From assembly GCF_023544865.1 (NCBI RefSeq), contig NZ_JAMJFX010000029.1, positions 1 to 32,252 of the forward strand: a stretch of 32,252 nt of DNA. The letters are read 5' to 3'. This DNA is from Phaeovulum molybdatiresistens. Its GTDB lineage: Bacteria; Pseudomonadota; Alphaproteobacteria; Rhodobacterales; Rhodobacteraceae. The notes beneath the pieces were generated by a model. That model saw only the letters and a list, made by a program, of their open reading frames with translations, made no database searches and was not told the origin of the DNA. Shown here piece by piece: positions 8,258 through 15,840 of this stretch (positions are counted from its first letter, which is position 1; every line of letters starts with the position of its first letter). Both the position numbers and the translations under genes were made by a program.

Positions 8258-8817
8258 GCGCGCGTGTGGTGCTGGGCGTTTCGGGCGCATCCGGCGCGGC
8301 GCTGGCGCTGGATTGCGCGCGGGCGCTGGTGCGCGCGGGGGCGGCGGTGGACCTGGTGCTGTCGGCCATGGCCGAACGGACGCTGGACCTGGAAATCGGC
8401 CCCGGCGCGCGGGATGAGCTGGTGGGGCTGTGCGATGGCCACCATCCTGTGGTCGATCTGGGCGCGGCCATCGCCTCGGGGTCGTTCCCGGTGGCGGGGA
8501 TGATCGTCGCGCCCTGTTCGATGCGCAGCCTTGCGGCAATCGCCCACGGGCTGGACGACAACCTTTTGACGCGCGCGGCCAGTGTGCAGCTGAAGGAACG
8601 CCGCCCGCTGATCCTGCTGGCGCGCGAGGCGCCGCTGACGCTGGCGCATCTGCGCAACATGACGGCGGCGACCGAAATGGGGGCGGTGATTCTGCCGCCC
8701 GTCCCGGCCTTTTACCTGAAGCCGGTAAGTGTGACCGAGGTCACCGCCCAGATCGCGGCGCGCGCGGTCGATCTGCTGCGCCTTGGCCCGCCGCAGGCCG
8801 CCGCCTGGACCCCCTAG
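8254..8817 (+). CDS. ubiX: Flavin prenyltransferase UbiX
   Basis: UbiX joins dimethylallyl phosphate to FMN, making the prenyl-FMN cofactor that UbiD needs. It is a 187-residue flavoprotein with the N-terminal GVSGASGAA flavin-binding loop and the late block APCSMRSLAAIAHG...NLLTRAASVQLKERRPLILLAREAPL, which carries the conserved Ser and Arg residues of the family. It is translationally coupled to ubiD (ATGA). The stop TAG (8815-8817) lies within a CTAG that also supplies the stop of the convergent thioesterase. Confidence 0.95.
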   Translation: MSARVVLGVSGASGAALALDCARALVRAGAAVDLVLSAMAERTLDLEIGPGARDELVGLCDGHHPVVDLGAAIASGSFPVAGMIVAPCSMRSLAAIAHGLDDNLLTRAASVQLKERRPLILLAREAPLTLAHLRNMTAATEMGAVILPPVPAFYLKPVSVTEVTAQIAARAVDLLRLGPPQAAAWTP

Positions 8818-9230
8818 CGCTTTTTCTGCAAGATCATCTGGGTTTGCGTCACGATCGCGGCCACCTTGCCATCGCCGCGCAGGATCGTGGTCTGCCAGAC
8901 CATGGTCGAACGCCCCTTGTGCAGCGCCGTGCAGATGCCGCGCAGCGTATCGCCCGGTTCCACCGCGCGGAAGAAGTTGGTCTTGCTTTCAATCGTCGTC
9001 GTGCCTTCGCCCGCGCCCAGGTTCAGGAAGGTCGCGGTGCCGCCCAGATTGTCGGCGAAGGCCATCGCCGCGCCGCCATGCAGTACGCCGTTGCGGTTCA
9101 GCAGATCGGGGGCCACGGTCATCTCGGCCTCGACCCGGTCGGGGGTGGCGCTGGTGATGCGCAGGCCGATCAGGCGCGCGAAGGGGGGCTGATCGGCGGC
9201 AATCGCGGCGATCGGGTCGGTGTCTTGCAT
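8814..9230 (-). CDS. PaaI-type hotdog thioesterase
   Basis: This 138-residue protein has the single hotdog fold of the PaaI/4HBT acyl-CoA thioesterases. The core motif NRNGVLHGGAAMAFADNLGG (helix with the GV-HGG signature) and a later TNFFRAVEPGDTL strand are clear. Such enzymes hydrolyse aryl- or short acyl-CoA esters; the substrate is unknown here. I chose ATG 9230 because AAAGGA lies seven bases upstream, and the N-terminal extension that would start at 9314 looks non-coding. The stop overlaps the ubiX stop in a tail-to-tail CTAG. Confidence 0.85.
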   Translation of the reverse strand: MQDTDPIAAIAADQPPFARLIGLRITSATPDRVEAEMTVAPDLLNRNGVLHGGAAMAFADNLGGTATFLNLGAGEGTTTIESKTNFFRAVEPGDTLRGICTALHKGRSTMVWQTTILRGDGKVAAIVTQTQMILQKKR

Positions 9231-9415
9231 CGGCTGTCCTTTCTGTCCGTGGCGGGGCATGGCTAGCAGACCCGGGCCGGGCAGGCACGGGAAAATCGTC
9301 CCCGTTCCTTGCATCCCGGCGGCCCACCGTGCCGCGGCGCACAGGCGATGCGCGTGATCCGCCCTAGGGAAACCGGCGCCTTGGGCTTACCTTGGGCACA
9401 GCAAAGGAGAGCGAC

Positions 9416-10354
9416 ATGAGCTGGAACCCCGCCCTGGACCCCGATCTGCCCAAAGGCGATGCCGTCGATGCGATCGCGGTGGAAATCGTGCCCCGCGCCC
9501 GCGACATCGGCGGCTTTGCGGTACGCCGCGCGCTGCCCTCGGTCAAGCGCCAGATGGTCGGCCCCTTCATCTTCTTCGACCAGATGGGCCCGGCCGAATT
9601 CCTGACCGGGCAGGGGCTGGACGTGCGCCCCCATCCCCATATCGGACTGGCCACCGTCACCTATCTGCTGCAGGGCCGCCTGCATCACCGCGACAGCCTG
9701 GGCACGGATCAGTGGATCACGCCGGGCGCGGTCAACTGGATGACGGCGGGCCATGGCATCACCCATTCCGAACGCACCGATGGCCCGGTGCGCCAGACCG
9801 GGCAGACCCTGTTCGGCATCCAGACCTGGGTGGCGCTGCCCAAGGATGCCGAGGATGATGCGCCCGCTTTCACCCACCTGGCCGCGCCCGACCTGCCGGT
9901 GCTTGAGGCCGAGGGCAAGCGCGTGCGGCTGATGCTGGGCGAGGCCTGGGGCGCGCGTGCGCCGCTGCCGCTGCCGTCGGAACTGTTTTATGCCGATGCG
10001 GAACTGGCCCCGGGCGCGGGCCTGCCCCTGCCGGACAATCACGAGGATCGCGGGGTCTATGTCTTGTCGGGCAGCCTGCGGGTGGCCGGGCAGGATTTCG
10101 AACCGGGCCGGATGCTGATCTTCCGCCCCGGCGACCGGATTTCCATTCACGCCGGGGCGCAGGGCGCGCGGGTGATGGTGCTGGGGGGCGCGACGCTGGA
10201 AGGGCCGCGCTATATCTGGTGGAATTTCGTCGCCTCATCGCGCGAACGGATCGAGGCCGCGAAAGAGGCCTGGCGCGCCGGCGACTGGGCGCATGGCCGC
10301 TTTCGCCTGCCGCCGGGGGATGCGGATGAATTCATCCCGGCCCCGGATCGCTAG
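9416..10354 (+). CDS. Pirin family protein (bicupin)
   Basis: This 312-residue cytoplasmic bicupin has the pirin N-terminal metal-binding block: HPHIGLATVTYLLQG, HHRDSLG, then VNWMTAGHGITHSER, giving the His/His/His/Glu iron ligands. A second cupin follows, with a C-terminal WWNFVASSRERIEAAK block diagnostic of pirins. Some bacterial pirins have quercetin 2,3-dioxygenase activity and others are redox-responsive regulators; no substrate can be assigned. AAGGAG lies six bases before ATG 9416, which rules out the upstream TTG. It is monocistronic. Confidence 0.93.
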   Translation: MSWNPALDPDLPKGDAVDAIAVEIVPRARDIGGFAVRRALPSVKRQMVGPFIFFDQMGPAEFLTGQGLDVRPHPHIGLATVTYLLQGRLHHRDSLGTDQWITPGAVNWMTAGHGITHSERTDGPVRQTGQTLFGIQTWVALPKDAEDDAPAFTHLAAPDLPVLEAEGKRVRLMLGEAWGARAPLPLPSELFYADAELAPGAGLPLPDNHEDRGVYVLSGSLRVAGQDFEPGRMLIFRPGDRISIHAGAQGARVMVLGGATLEGPRYIWWNFVASSRERIEAAKEAWRAGDWAHGRFRLPPGDADEFIPAPDR

Positions 10355-10427
10355 GCCCAAATTCCGGGTCTGAAGGGGGTGGGCAAAAAACCTGCCCGGG
10401 GGGATGCGCTTTTTTCGCGCCGGGCCA

Positions 10428-10456
10428 TTGACGCCGCCGCCCGGGCTGCGTAATAC
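10428..10456 (+). promoter_or_regulatory. Sigma-70 promoter of the tRNA-Asp pair
   Basis: TTGACG (10428-10433), a 17-base spacer and TAATAC (10451-10456) form a near-consensus promoter about 36 bases before the first tRNA-Asp. It is one of the clearest housekeeping promoters in the window. Confidence 0.75.
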
Positions 10457-10492
10457 GCTCCTCACGTTCGGGCGGCGATCCGGGCGGGTTAC

Positions 10493-10569
10493 GCGGTTGT
10501 AGCTCAGTTGGTTAGAGTACCGGCCTGTCACGCCGGGGGTCGCGGGTTCGAGCCCCGTCAACCGCGCCA
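10493..10569 (+). tRNA. tRNA-Asp (GTC), copy 1
   Basis: This is a 77-base cloverleaf with encoded CCA. The acceptor GCGGTTG/CAACCGC, D arm GCTC/GAGT, anticodon stem CCGGC/GCCGG with loop CTGTCAC (anticodon GTC), and T arm GCGGG-TTCGAGC-CCCGT are all present. It is flanked by an unusual inverted repeat (see findings). Confidence 0.97.
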
Positions 10570-10602
10570 CCGCCCCGGATCGCCCGAACGTGAAAAGATC
10601 GC

Positions 10603-10679
10603 GCGGTTGTAGCTCAGTCGGTTAGAGTACCGGCCTGTCACGCCGGGGGTCGCGGGTTCGAGCCCCGTCAACCGCGCCA
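10603..10679 (+). tRNA. tRNA-Asp (GTC), copy 2
   Basis: This is a 77-base cloverleaf with encoded CCA. It is identical to copy 1 except for one D-loop base (C instead of T in AGTYGG). Only 33 bases separate the copies, so both probably come from one precursor. The next gene starts 19 bases after the CCA. Confidence 0.97.
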
Positions 10680-10698
10680 CTTTTTCCGAAAGGTTCCC

Positions 10699-10926
10699 AT
10701 GCTTCGTCGTCTCTATGACCGCATCGGCCTGTTTGAGGCCGCGATCGTGGCGCTGACGCTGGGCCTTGCGCCTTTCACGCCCGAACCTCATGTCTGGCAA
10801 AAGCTGAAAATGCTGGCCGCAGGCGCGCTGACGCGTCCCATCGACATTTTCGATCTGCTGATGCACGGGCTGCCCTGGCTGCTGCTGGGCGCCAAGATCT
10901 GGGACAGACTGCGCGCCCGCGCCTGA
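10699..10926 (+). CDS. Small inner-membrane protein of unknown function
   Basis: This 75-residue protein has two hydrophobic segments (about 12-26 and 56-66), so it likely sits in the inner membrane. AAAGG lies about seven bases before the ATG. It starts 19 bases behind tRNA-Asp copy 2 with no terminator between, so it may be read from the tRNA promoter. I do not recognise a functional family. Codon use is like that of its neighbours, which supports a real gene. Confidence 0.7.
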   Translation: MLRRLYDRIGLFEAAIVALTLGLAPFTPEPHVWQKLKMLAAGALTRPIDIFDLLMHGLPWLLLGAKIWDRLRARA

Positions 10927-11003
10927 CGCCAGGGTGCGCGCCCGGCTTGCACCCCGCGCGCGCGGGCCGTTATAGGGGGACAGTTTTCCCAAGGGGGCGC
11001 GCC

Positions 11004-12299
11004 ATGACCAGCACCGAATCCATGACCCAGACCGAAGGCGCGGGCGAAACCGCCGAGTCGCTGATTGATCGCATGGGCGCGCAGGCCCGCGCCGCCGCGA
11101 CCGATCTGGGCTTTGCCCCGGCCGAGCAGCGCGCCCGGGCGCTGCAGATCGCCGCCGATACGCTGGATGCGCGCCGCGCCGCGGTCATTGCCGCCAATGC
11201 CCGCGATCTGGATTTTGGCCGCGACAAGGGGCTCAGCCCCGCGATGATGGATCGGCTGATGCTGGACGACAAACGCATCGACGGCATCGTCGCGGGCCTG
11301 CGGGCGGTGGCGGCGCAACCCGATCCGCTGGGTGCGGTGATCGCGGAATGGGACATGCCCTCGGGCCTGCATATCCAGCGCGTGCGCACGCCCTTGGGGG
11401 TGATCGGCGTGATCTACGAATCGCGCCCCAATGTGACGGCGGATGCCGGGGCGCTGTGCCTGAAATCGGGCAATGCGGTGATCCTGCGGGGCGGGTCGGA
11501 AAGCTTCCATTCCTCGGCCGCGATCCATGCCTGCATGGTTGAAGGCCTGCGCGCCGCCGGCCTGCCCGAGGCGGCGATCCAGCTGGTGCCCACGCGCGAC
11601 CGCGCGGCGGTGGCGGCGATGCTGCGCGCGGTCAACCACATCGACGTGATCGTGCCGCGCGGCGGCAAGGGGCTGGTCGGTCTGGTGCAATCCGAGGCGC
11701 GGGTGCCGGTCTTCGCCCATCTGGAAGGCATCTGCCACGTCTATGCCGATGGCGCCGCCGATCTGGACAAGGCCCGCCGCGTGGTGCTGAACGCAAAAAC
11801 CCGGCGCACCGGCATCTGCGGGGCGGCCGAATGCCTGCTGATCGACCGCGCCTTCTATGCCCGCCACGGCGCGGTGCTGATCGAGGATCTGCTGAAAGCC
11901 GGTGTCGAGGTCCGGGCCGAAGGCGAATTGGCGCAGATCCCCGGCACGGTTCCGGCCAAACCGGACGATTTCGGCCAGGAATTTCTGGATTCGATCATCG
12001 CCGCTAAGCTGGTCGATGGTGTGGACGGTGCGATCGCCCATATCCGCCGCTATGGCTCCAGCCACACCGAATCGATCCTGACCGAGGATGACGCGGTGGC
12101 CGAACGCTTCTTCACCCGGCTCGACAGCGCGATCCTGATGCGCAACGCCTCGACCCAGTTTGCGGATGGCGGCGAATTCGGCATGGGGGCGGAAATCGGC
12201 ATCGCCACGGGCAAGCTGCATGCGCGCGGGCCGGTGGGGGCGGAACAGCTGACCTCGTTCAACTATCGCGTGACCGGCGACGGCACGATCCGCGCCTGA
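11004..12299 (+). CDS. proA: Glutamate-5-semialdehyde dehydrogenase (gamma-glutamyl phosphate reductase)
   Basis: ProA reduces gamma-glutamyl phosphate to glutamate-5-semialdehyde with NADPH, the second step of proline synthesis. The 431-residue aldehyde-dehydrogenase fold shows YESRPNVTADAGALCLKSGNAVILRGG (cofactor region, about 138-164) and RTGICGAAE with catalytic Cys272. AAGGGGG precedes ATG 11004; a second in-frame ATG lies six codons later. proB is not in the window, so the usual proBA pair appears to be split or proB lies elsewhere. Confidence 0.96.
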   Translation: MTSTESMTQTEGAGETAESLIDRMGAQARAAATDLGFAPAEQRARALQIAADTLDARRAAVIAANARDLDFGRDKGLSPAMMDRLMLDDKRIDGIVAGLRAVAAQPDPLGAVIAEWDMPSGLHIQRVRTPLGVIGVIYESRPNVTADAGALCLKSGNAVILRGGSESFHSSAAIHACMVEGLRAAGLPEAAIQLVPTRDRAAVAAMLRAVNHIDVIVPRGGKGLVGLVQSEARVPVFAHLEGICHVYADGAADLDKARRVVLNAKTRRTGICGAAECLLIDRAFYARHGAVLIEDLLKAGVEVRAEGELAQIPGTVPAKPDDFGQEFLDSIIAAKLVDGVDGAIAHIRRYGSSHTESILTEDDAVAERFFTRLDSAILMRNASTQFADGGEFGMGAEIGIATGKLHARGPVGAEQLTSFNYRVTGDGTIRA

Positions 12300-12303
12300 C
12301 CCT

Positions 12304-12381
12304 TTTGGCTTTGTGAAAATATCCCGGGGGGCGGTCACGGGCCGCCCTTGGCGGCGCGTGGCCCGGGGGGCAGTGCCCCCC
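12304..12381. repeat. Dispersed gene-end element, locus 1
   Basis: TTTGGCTTTGTGAAAATAT followed by CCCGGGGGG (12304-12330) is related to the elements at 18946 and 29472. Behind it, the hairpin GGGGGGC-AGT-GCCCCCC occupies 12365-12381. It lies between the convergent ends of proA and chpT and could terminate both. Confidence 0.6.
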
Positions 12382-12404
12382 GCGCCGCGGCGACACCCGC
12401 CGCG

Positions 12405-13016
12405 TCAGAAGGTGATCCTTGCCCCGGTCTCGGCCACATCCCAGGCGATCCGGCGGCCCTGGCGCGCGGCCTCCAGCGGCAGCAGGGCGAATTGCACCTG
12501 CGCGGGGCTGACCGCGCCGTCGCCGCCTTCAAGCTGCGCCCATAGCGCGGGATCGGGCTTGGTGCGCCGCGCCTCGGCCACCAGATCCCACCGTCCCCGG
12601 GTTTCCTGGATGCGGATGGTCCCGCCCCAGGGCAGGGCGCTTTCCAGGCACAGAACCCCCAGGAAACACAGCTTGACCGCCAGCCGCGCCTGATCGCCCG
12701 GCGCCAGCCATTCGATTTTCAGCCGCCCGCCGCTTTCCACATCGGCCAGCAGCGCCGCGATCTCGGGCTGGCCCAGCCGCTGGCCCGCGCCCGCCTGGCC
12801 AAAGGCCACGCGAAAGAACTTCAGCCGGGCCGAGGCGCTGGCCACGCTTTGCGCGATCAGCTGCAATTCGGGGCTCATGCCCGCGCCCGACATGGCCAGC
12901 AATTCGACCCCATTGCCGATGGCGCCCAACGGGCTGATAAGGTCATGACACAGACGCGATCCGACCAGGGCGACCAGATCGGCGGGCAGGACAGGGTCTG
13001 GGGTCTCAGGGGGCAT
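12405..13016 (-). CDS. chpT: Histidine phosphotransferase ChpT
   Basis: ChpT relays phosphate from the hybrid kinase CckA to CtrA (and CpdR), controlling cell cycle, motility and gene-transfer-agent genes in alphaproteobacteria. The 203-residue protein has the DHp-like helix SRLCHDLISPLGAIGNGVELL with phospho-accepting His24, then a degenerate ATPase-like domain. I chose ATG 13016; upstream codons would run into the divergent gene's coding region and do not look protein-like. The ribosome site is weak (GGAT). The DUF3553 gene starts only 25 bases away on the other strand. Confidence 0.85.
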   Translation of the reverse strand: MPPETPDPVLPADLVALVGSRLCHDLISPLGAIGNGVELLAMSGAGMSPELQLIAQSVASASARLKFFRVAFGQAGAGQRLGQPEIAALLADVESGGRLKIEWLAPGDQARLAVKLCFLGVLCLESALPWGGTIRIQETRGRWDLVAEARRTKPDPALWAQLEGGDGAVSPAQVQFALLPLEAARQGRRIAWDVAETGARITF

Positions 13017-13041
13017 GGATCTATCCGCAGATGGGGGCGCG

Positions 13042-13221
13042 ATGAACGAATTTCTGGAACCGGGCATGATGGTGCGCAACCCTCTGGCCCCCGATTGGGG
13101 CCTGGGTCAAGTGCAGTCGCGCATCGGCGATCGGATCACGGTGAATTTCGAACATGCGGGCAAACAGGTGATTGACGGGCGCCGGGTGGCGCTTGAACTT
13201 GTGATGCCGGATCAAAGTTAA
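13042..13221 (+). CDS. DUF3553 domain small protein
   Basis: This 59-residue protein is nearly all DUF3553: FLEPGMMVRNPLAPDWGLGQVQS and RITVNFEHAGKQVI. Related short domains resemble the DNA-helicase-associated SH3-like fold of UvrD/CarD-type proteins, so nucleic-acid or RNA-polymerase contact is possible but unproven. GGGGG lies four bases before ATG 13042; the further 5' start at 13015 would overlap the chpT start. It is divergent from chpT. Confidence 0.8.
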   Translation: MNEFLEPGMMVRNPLAPDWGLGQVQSRIGDRITVNFEHAGKQVIDGRRVALELVMPDQS

Positions 13222-13356
13222 CAAACCCTTTACGCCGCATCTCGCGCCGCAGGGGGCAAGCTGATGCCCCGCCCGCGCCGCCCGCTTTCGGTTGCAATGC
13301 GCCGGGGCCTTGCCTACAAACCGCCAAATGTCCGTGCGGGCCGGTGACGACAGCAG

Positions 13357-14142
13357 ATGACACCCGATACCTCTTGTTTCGAGATCCGCCTTGCGCAGGC
13401 GCCGGGCGACCTGATGGCGGCGCAGCGGCTGCGCTATGCGGTTTTCGTTGAAGAACTGGGCGCCTCGGGGCCGATGGTCGACCATGCGGCGCGGCTGGAA
13501 CGCGATGACTTCGACCCGGTCTATGACCACCTGATCCTGGTTGATACGCGTCGCGACGCCGCGGCGCTGGATCATGTTGTGGGGGTCTACCGTCTGCTGC
13601 CCTCGGACCGGGCCGCGGCCTTCGGGCGGTTTTACTGCGACAGCGAATATGATCTGACCCGCCTGCGCGCCTCGGGGCGGCGGCTGCTGGAACTGGGCCG
13701 GTCCTGCGTGCATCCCGATTACCGGGGCGGGGCGGCGATGTTCCTGCTGTGGAACGCCTTGGCGCAATATGTGCTGGACCACGGGATCGAGGTGCTGTTC
13801 GGCGTGGCCTCGTTCCACGGCACCGATCCGCAGGCGCTGGCCGCGCCGCTGTCCTGGCTGCACCACCACCACCTGGCGCCCGAACCGATCCGCCCGCGCG
13901 CCTTGCCCGATCATTTCCAGCGCATGGACCTGATCCCCGCCGACCGTCTGGACCGGCGCGCGGCGATGCAGCAGATGCCCGCGCTGATCAAGGCCTATCT
14001 GCGGCTGGGTGGCTTTGTCGGCGAAGGCGCCTATATTGATCATGATTTCAACACGATTGATGTGCTTCTTCTGATGGACACCACCGCCATGAGCGCGCGT
14101 CACCGCGAATTCTACACCCGCCGCCATGAGGGCCGGGCTTGA
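13357..14142 (+). CDS. olsB: Ornithine N-acyltransferase OlsB (GNAT fold)
   Basis: OlsB attaches a 3-hydroxy fatty acid from acyl carrier protein to the alpha-amino group of ornithine, making lyso-ornithine lipid. The 261-residue protein shows the N-acyl amino acid synthase GNAT pattern: LRYAVFVEELG (about 27-37), DHLILVD, VGVYRLL, then ELGRSCVHPDYRGGAAMFLLW (acetyl-donor loop). OlsA follows directly, sharing TTGA with the olsB stop, so the two are coupled. Ornithine lipids replace phospholipids under phosphate limitation in many relatives; no Pho box was recognised upstream. Confidence 0.9.
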   Translation: MTPDTSCFEIRLAQAPGDLMAAQRLRYAVFVEELGASGPMVDHAARLERDDFDPVYDHLILVDTRRDAAALDHVVGVYRLLPSDRAAAFGRFYCDSEYDLTRLRASGRRLLELGRSCVHPDYRGGAAMFLLWNALAQYVLDHGIEVLFGVASFHGTDPQALAAPLSWLHHHHLAPEPIRPRALPDHFQRMDLIPADRLDRRAAMQQMPALIKAYLRLGGFVGEGAYIDHDFNTIDVLLLMDTTAMSARHREFYTRRHEGRA

Positions 14143-14960
14143 GCACCTGGCGCGATGCCGCCCCCCCCGATCTGCCGCGTCCGGGCCCGGGGGGCCTGGT
14201 GCGCGGGGCGTTGCGCGGCGCGGCGCTGGTGACGGTCGTCTATGGCGGGCTGGTGCTGCTGCTGTTGCTGCGGCTGATCGAGCGTCCGCTGCACGGGCTG
14301 AACCGACCCTGGACCCCGCGGATCACCCGGGCGGTCTGCCGCGCGGCCTTTCCGATCATGGGGATGGGGTTTCGCGTCACCGGCACGCCGATGACCCATA
14401 TCGGCGCGGTCGTGGCCAACCATGCCTCATGGCTGGATATCTTCGCGCTGAACGCCTGCCAAAGTGTCTATTTCGTCTCCAAGGCCGAGGTTGCCGACTG
14501 GCCCGGCATCGGCTGGCTGGCACGGGCCACCGGCACGCTGTTCATCCGCCGCGACCCGAAAGAGGCCCGCGCCCAGCAGCAGCTCATGGAAGACCGCATC
14601 CGCGCTGGCCATCACCTGCTGTTCTTTCCCGAGGGCACCTCAACCGACGGGCGCCGGGTGCTGCCGTTCAAGCCGACGCTGTTTCAGGCCTTCTATACCC
14701 ACGGCCTGGACCGGGTGATGCAGATCCAGCCGGTCAGCGTGGTCTATCACGCCCCGCCCGGCGCGGACCCGCGGTTCTATGGCTGGTGGGGCGATATGGC
14801 GCTGGGGCCGCATCTGCTTGCGGTGCTGGCGCGCCGTCCGCAGGGGCGGGTCGAGGTGATCTTCCATCCCCCGCTTGACGTGGCCGATTTCCCCACACGC
14901 AAGGCGCTGGCGGCGGCCTGTGAGGCCCGCGTGCGCGCCGCCTTTCCCGTGGCGCACTGA
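14139..14960 (+). CDS. olsA: Lyso-ornithine lipid O-acyltransferase OlsA (PlsC family)
   Basis: OlsA acylates the 3-hydroxyl of lyso-ornithine lipid, completing the lipid at the inner membrane. The protein has a hydrophobic N-terminal segment (about 26-47), the catalytic NHASWLD (His95, Asp100), then FPEGTSTDGRRVLPFKPTLF near residue 167. The TTG start at 14139 overlaps the olsB stop (TTGA); no ATG is better placed. Its position behind olsB, more than the sequence alone, separates it from an ordinary PlsC. Confidence 0.88.
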   Translation: MSTWRDAAPPDLPRPGPGGLVRGALRGAALVTVVYGGLVLLLLLRLIERPLHGLNRPWTPRITRAVCRAAFPIMGMGFRVTGTPMTHIGAVVANHASWLDIFALNACQSVYFVSKAEVADWPGIGWLARATGTLFIRRDPKEARAQQQLMEDRIRAGHHLLFFPEGTSTDGRRVLPFKPTLFQAFYTHGLDRVMQIQPVSVVYHAPPGADPRFYGWWGDMALGPHLLAVLARRPQGRVEVIFHPPLDVADFPTRKALAAACEARVRAAFPVAH

Positions 14961-15084
14961 CCGGATGCAACCCTTGGAAGAGAGGCTTTGAAAATTTCTC
15001 TTTTTGATTGTCTGATTCTGTGTCTAATATGAAGGACATCAATCCTGCGTGATACACGCTTCACATTTTGGGGAATGTGGACCG

Positions 15085-15339
15085 ATGACAACGACAGATC
15101 ACGACGGCCTGTCCGGCAAAGGGACGGGATCAGGCCGGCCCTGGCGCATGCCGGGCCTGACCATCGCGGTTCCGACCTGGCGCCTTCTGGGTATCAGCCG
15201 CGCACCTGCCATCCGCGGCGATGACCGTCAGGTCACCCGCGAACAGATCCGCGAACTGTTTTCCCGGGAACTGTCCAACGGCCCCGAAGCGGCCGCATCG
15301 ACCGGATTCTGGTCGCGCATGGGGCGCCCGCGCGGCTAA
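15085..15339 (+). CDS. Small protein of unknown function
   Basis: This 84-residue protein has a Gly/Arg-rich N-terminus, a central PTWRLLGISRAPAIRGDD stretch and a predicted helix REQIRELFSRELSNG. No family, signal peptide or membrane segment is recognised. The 120 bases upstream are markedly AT-rich for this window, so it likely has its own promoter. ATG 15085 follows GGGGAATGTGGACCG; an earlier ATG at 15049 lies in AT-rich leader sequence and is less likely. Confidence 0.55.
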   Translation: MTTTDHDGLSGKGTGSGRPWRMPGLTIAVPTWRLLGISRAPAIRGDDRQVTREQIRELFSRELSNGPEAAASTGFWSRMGRPRG

Positions 15340-15346
15340 GCCTGCA

Positions 15347-15577
15347 TCAATCGGTCATCCGCACACGGCGGCGCAGGTCGGCCAGAACGAACAACCGCAA
15401 GGCCGTGGCCAGCCCCGTTTCGGGCGCGCGCGCGGCATCGATGGTGCTGGCCAGCTCATTCAACCCCTTGCCTTCGCGCACGGCAATCTCGCGGAAGGCC
15501 TGCCAGAATTCATCCTCCAGCGACACGCTGGTCCGGTGTCCGCCCAGCGTCAACGACCGCTTGACCGGCCGGCTCAT
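15347..15577 (-). CDS. Ribbon-helix-helix domain protein
   Basis: This 76-residue protein starts SRPVKRSLTLGGHRTSVSLEDEFWQAFREIA, the beta-strand and first helix of the RHH_4 ribbon-helix-helix family; members bind DNA as dimers. It is coupled to the upstream DUF4169 gene by a four-base overlap, and both lie downstream of fumC on the same strand, an order often seen in Rhodobacterales. Its operator is unknown. Confidence 0.82.
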   Translation of the reverse strand: MSRPVKRSLTLGGHRTSVSLEDEFWQAFREIAVREGKGLNELASTIDAARAPETGLATALRLFVLADLRRRVRMTD

Positions 15578-15756
15578 TCAGCCTCATCGCGCCGATGCGC
15601 CTCCCAAAGCCGCTCGGCGCGTTCGGCCTCATCCGCCTCGCGCTCCCGCTCGGCCTTGCTGCGCCCGAATTTCGCAGCATTCACATCCGCCTGCGCGCGC
15701 TTTTTCGCGCGGTTCTGCTGCTTGCGAAACTGATTGAGGTTGGTGATCTTCGCCAT
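15574..15756 (-). CDS. DUF4169 family small basic protein
   Basis: This is a 60-residue, highly charged, mostly helical protein: MAKITNLNQFRKQQNRAKKR, then FGRSKAERERE. The pattern is that of DUF4169 proteins, whose function is unknown. ATG 15756 or the adjacent ATG 15759 is the start; the ribosome site is weak. It overlaps the ribbon-helix-helix gene by four bases. Confidence 0.8.
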   Translation of the reverse strand: MAKITNLNQFRKQQNRAKKRAQADVNAAKFGRSKAEREREADEAERAERLWEAHRRDEAE

Positions 15757-15840
15757 CATTCCATAATGCCACGCCGGCCGGATCAAGAAAAGGTCCCAGA
15801 CCTCCGCTGGCCCCCAGACCCGATCCGGCTTTCATCTTGC

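Noticed and set aside
6665..8539. 624-codon open frame antisense to ubiD
   Set aside because: It is a shadow of the GC-rich ubiD gene: rich in His, Gln, Arg and Gly, no domain, and the sense strand has clear UbiD motifs.
10381..10425. Terminator of the pirin gene
   Set aside because: GGGC-loop-GCCC (around 10381-10397) and GCGC-T6-CGCGC are present, but the stems are only four to five pairs and no proper T run follows the first stem. Not strong enough to list.
10788..12338. 516-codon open frame antisense to proA
   Set aside because: Third-position GC bias in proA keeps the opposite frame open. The protein has the same His/Gln/Arg-rich make-up as other shadows.
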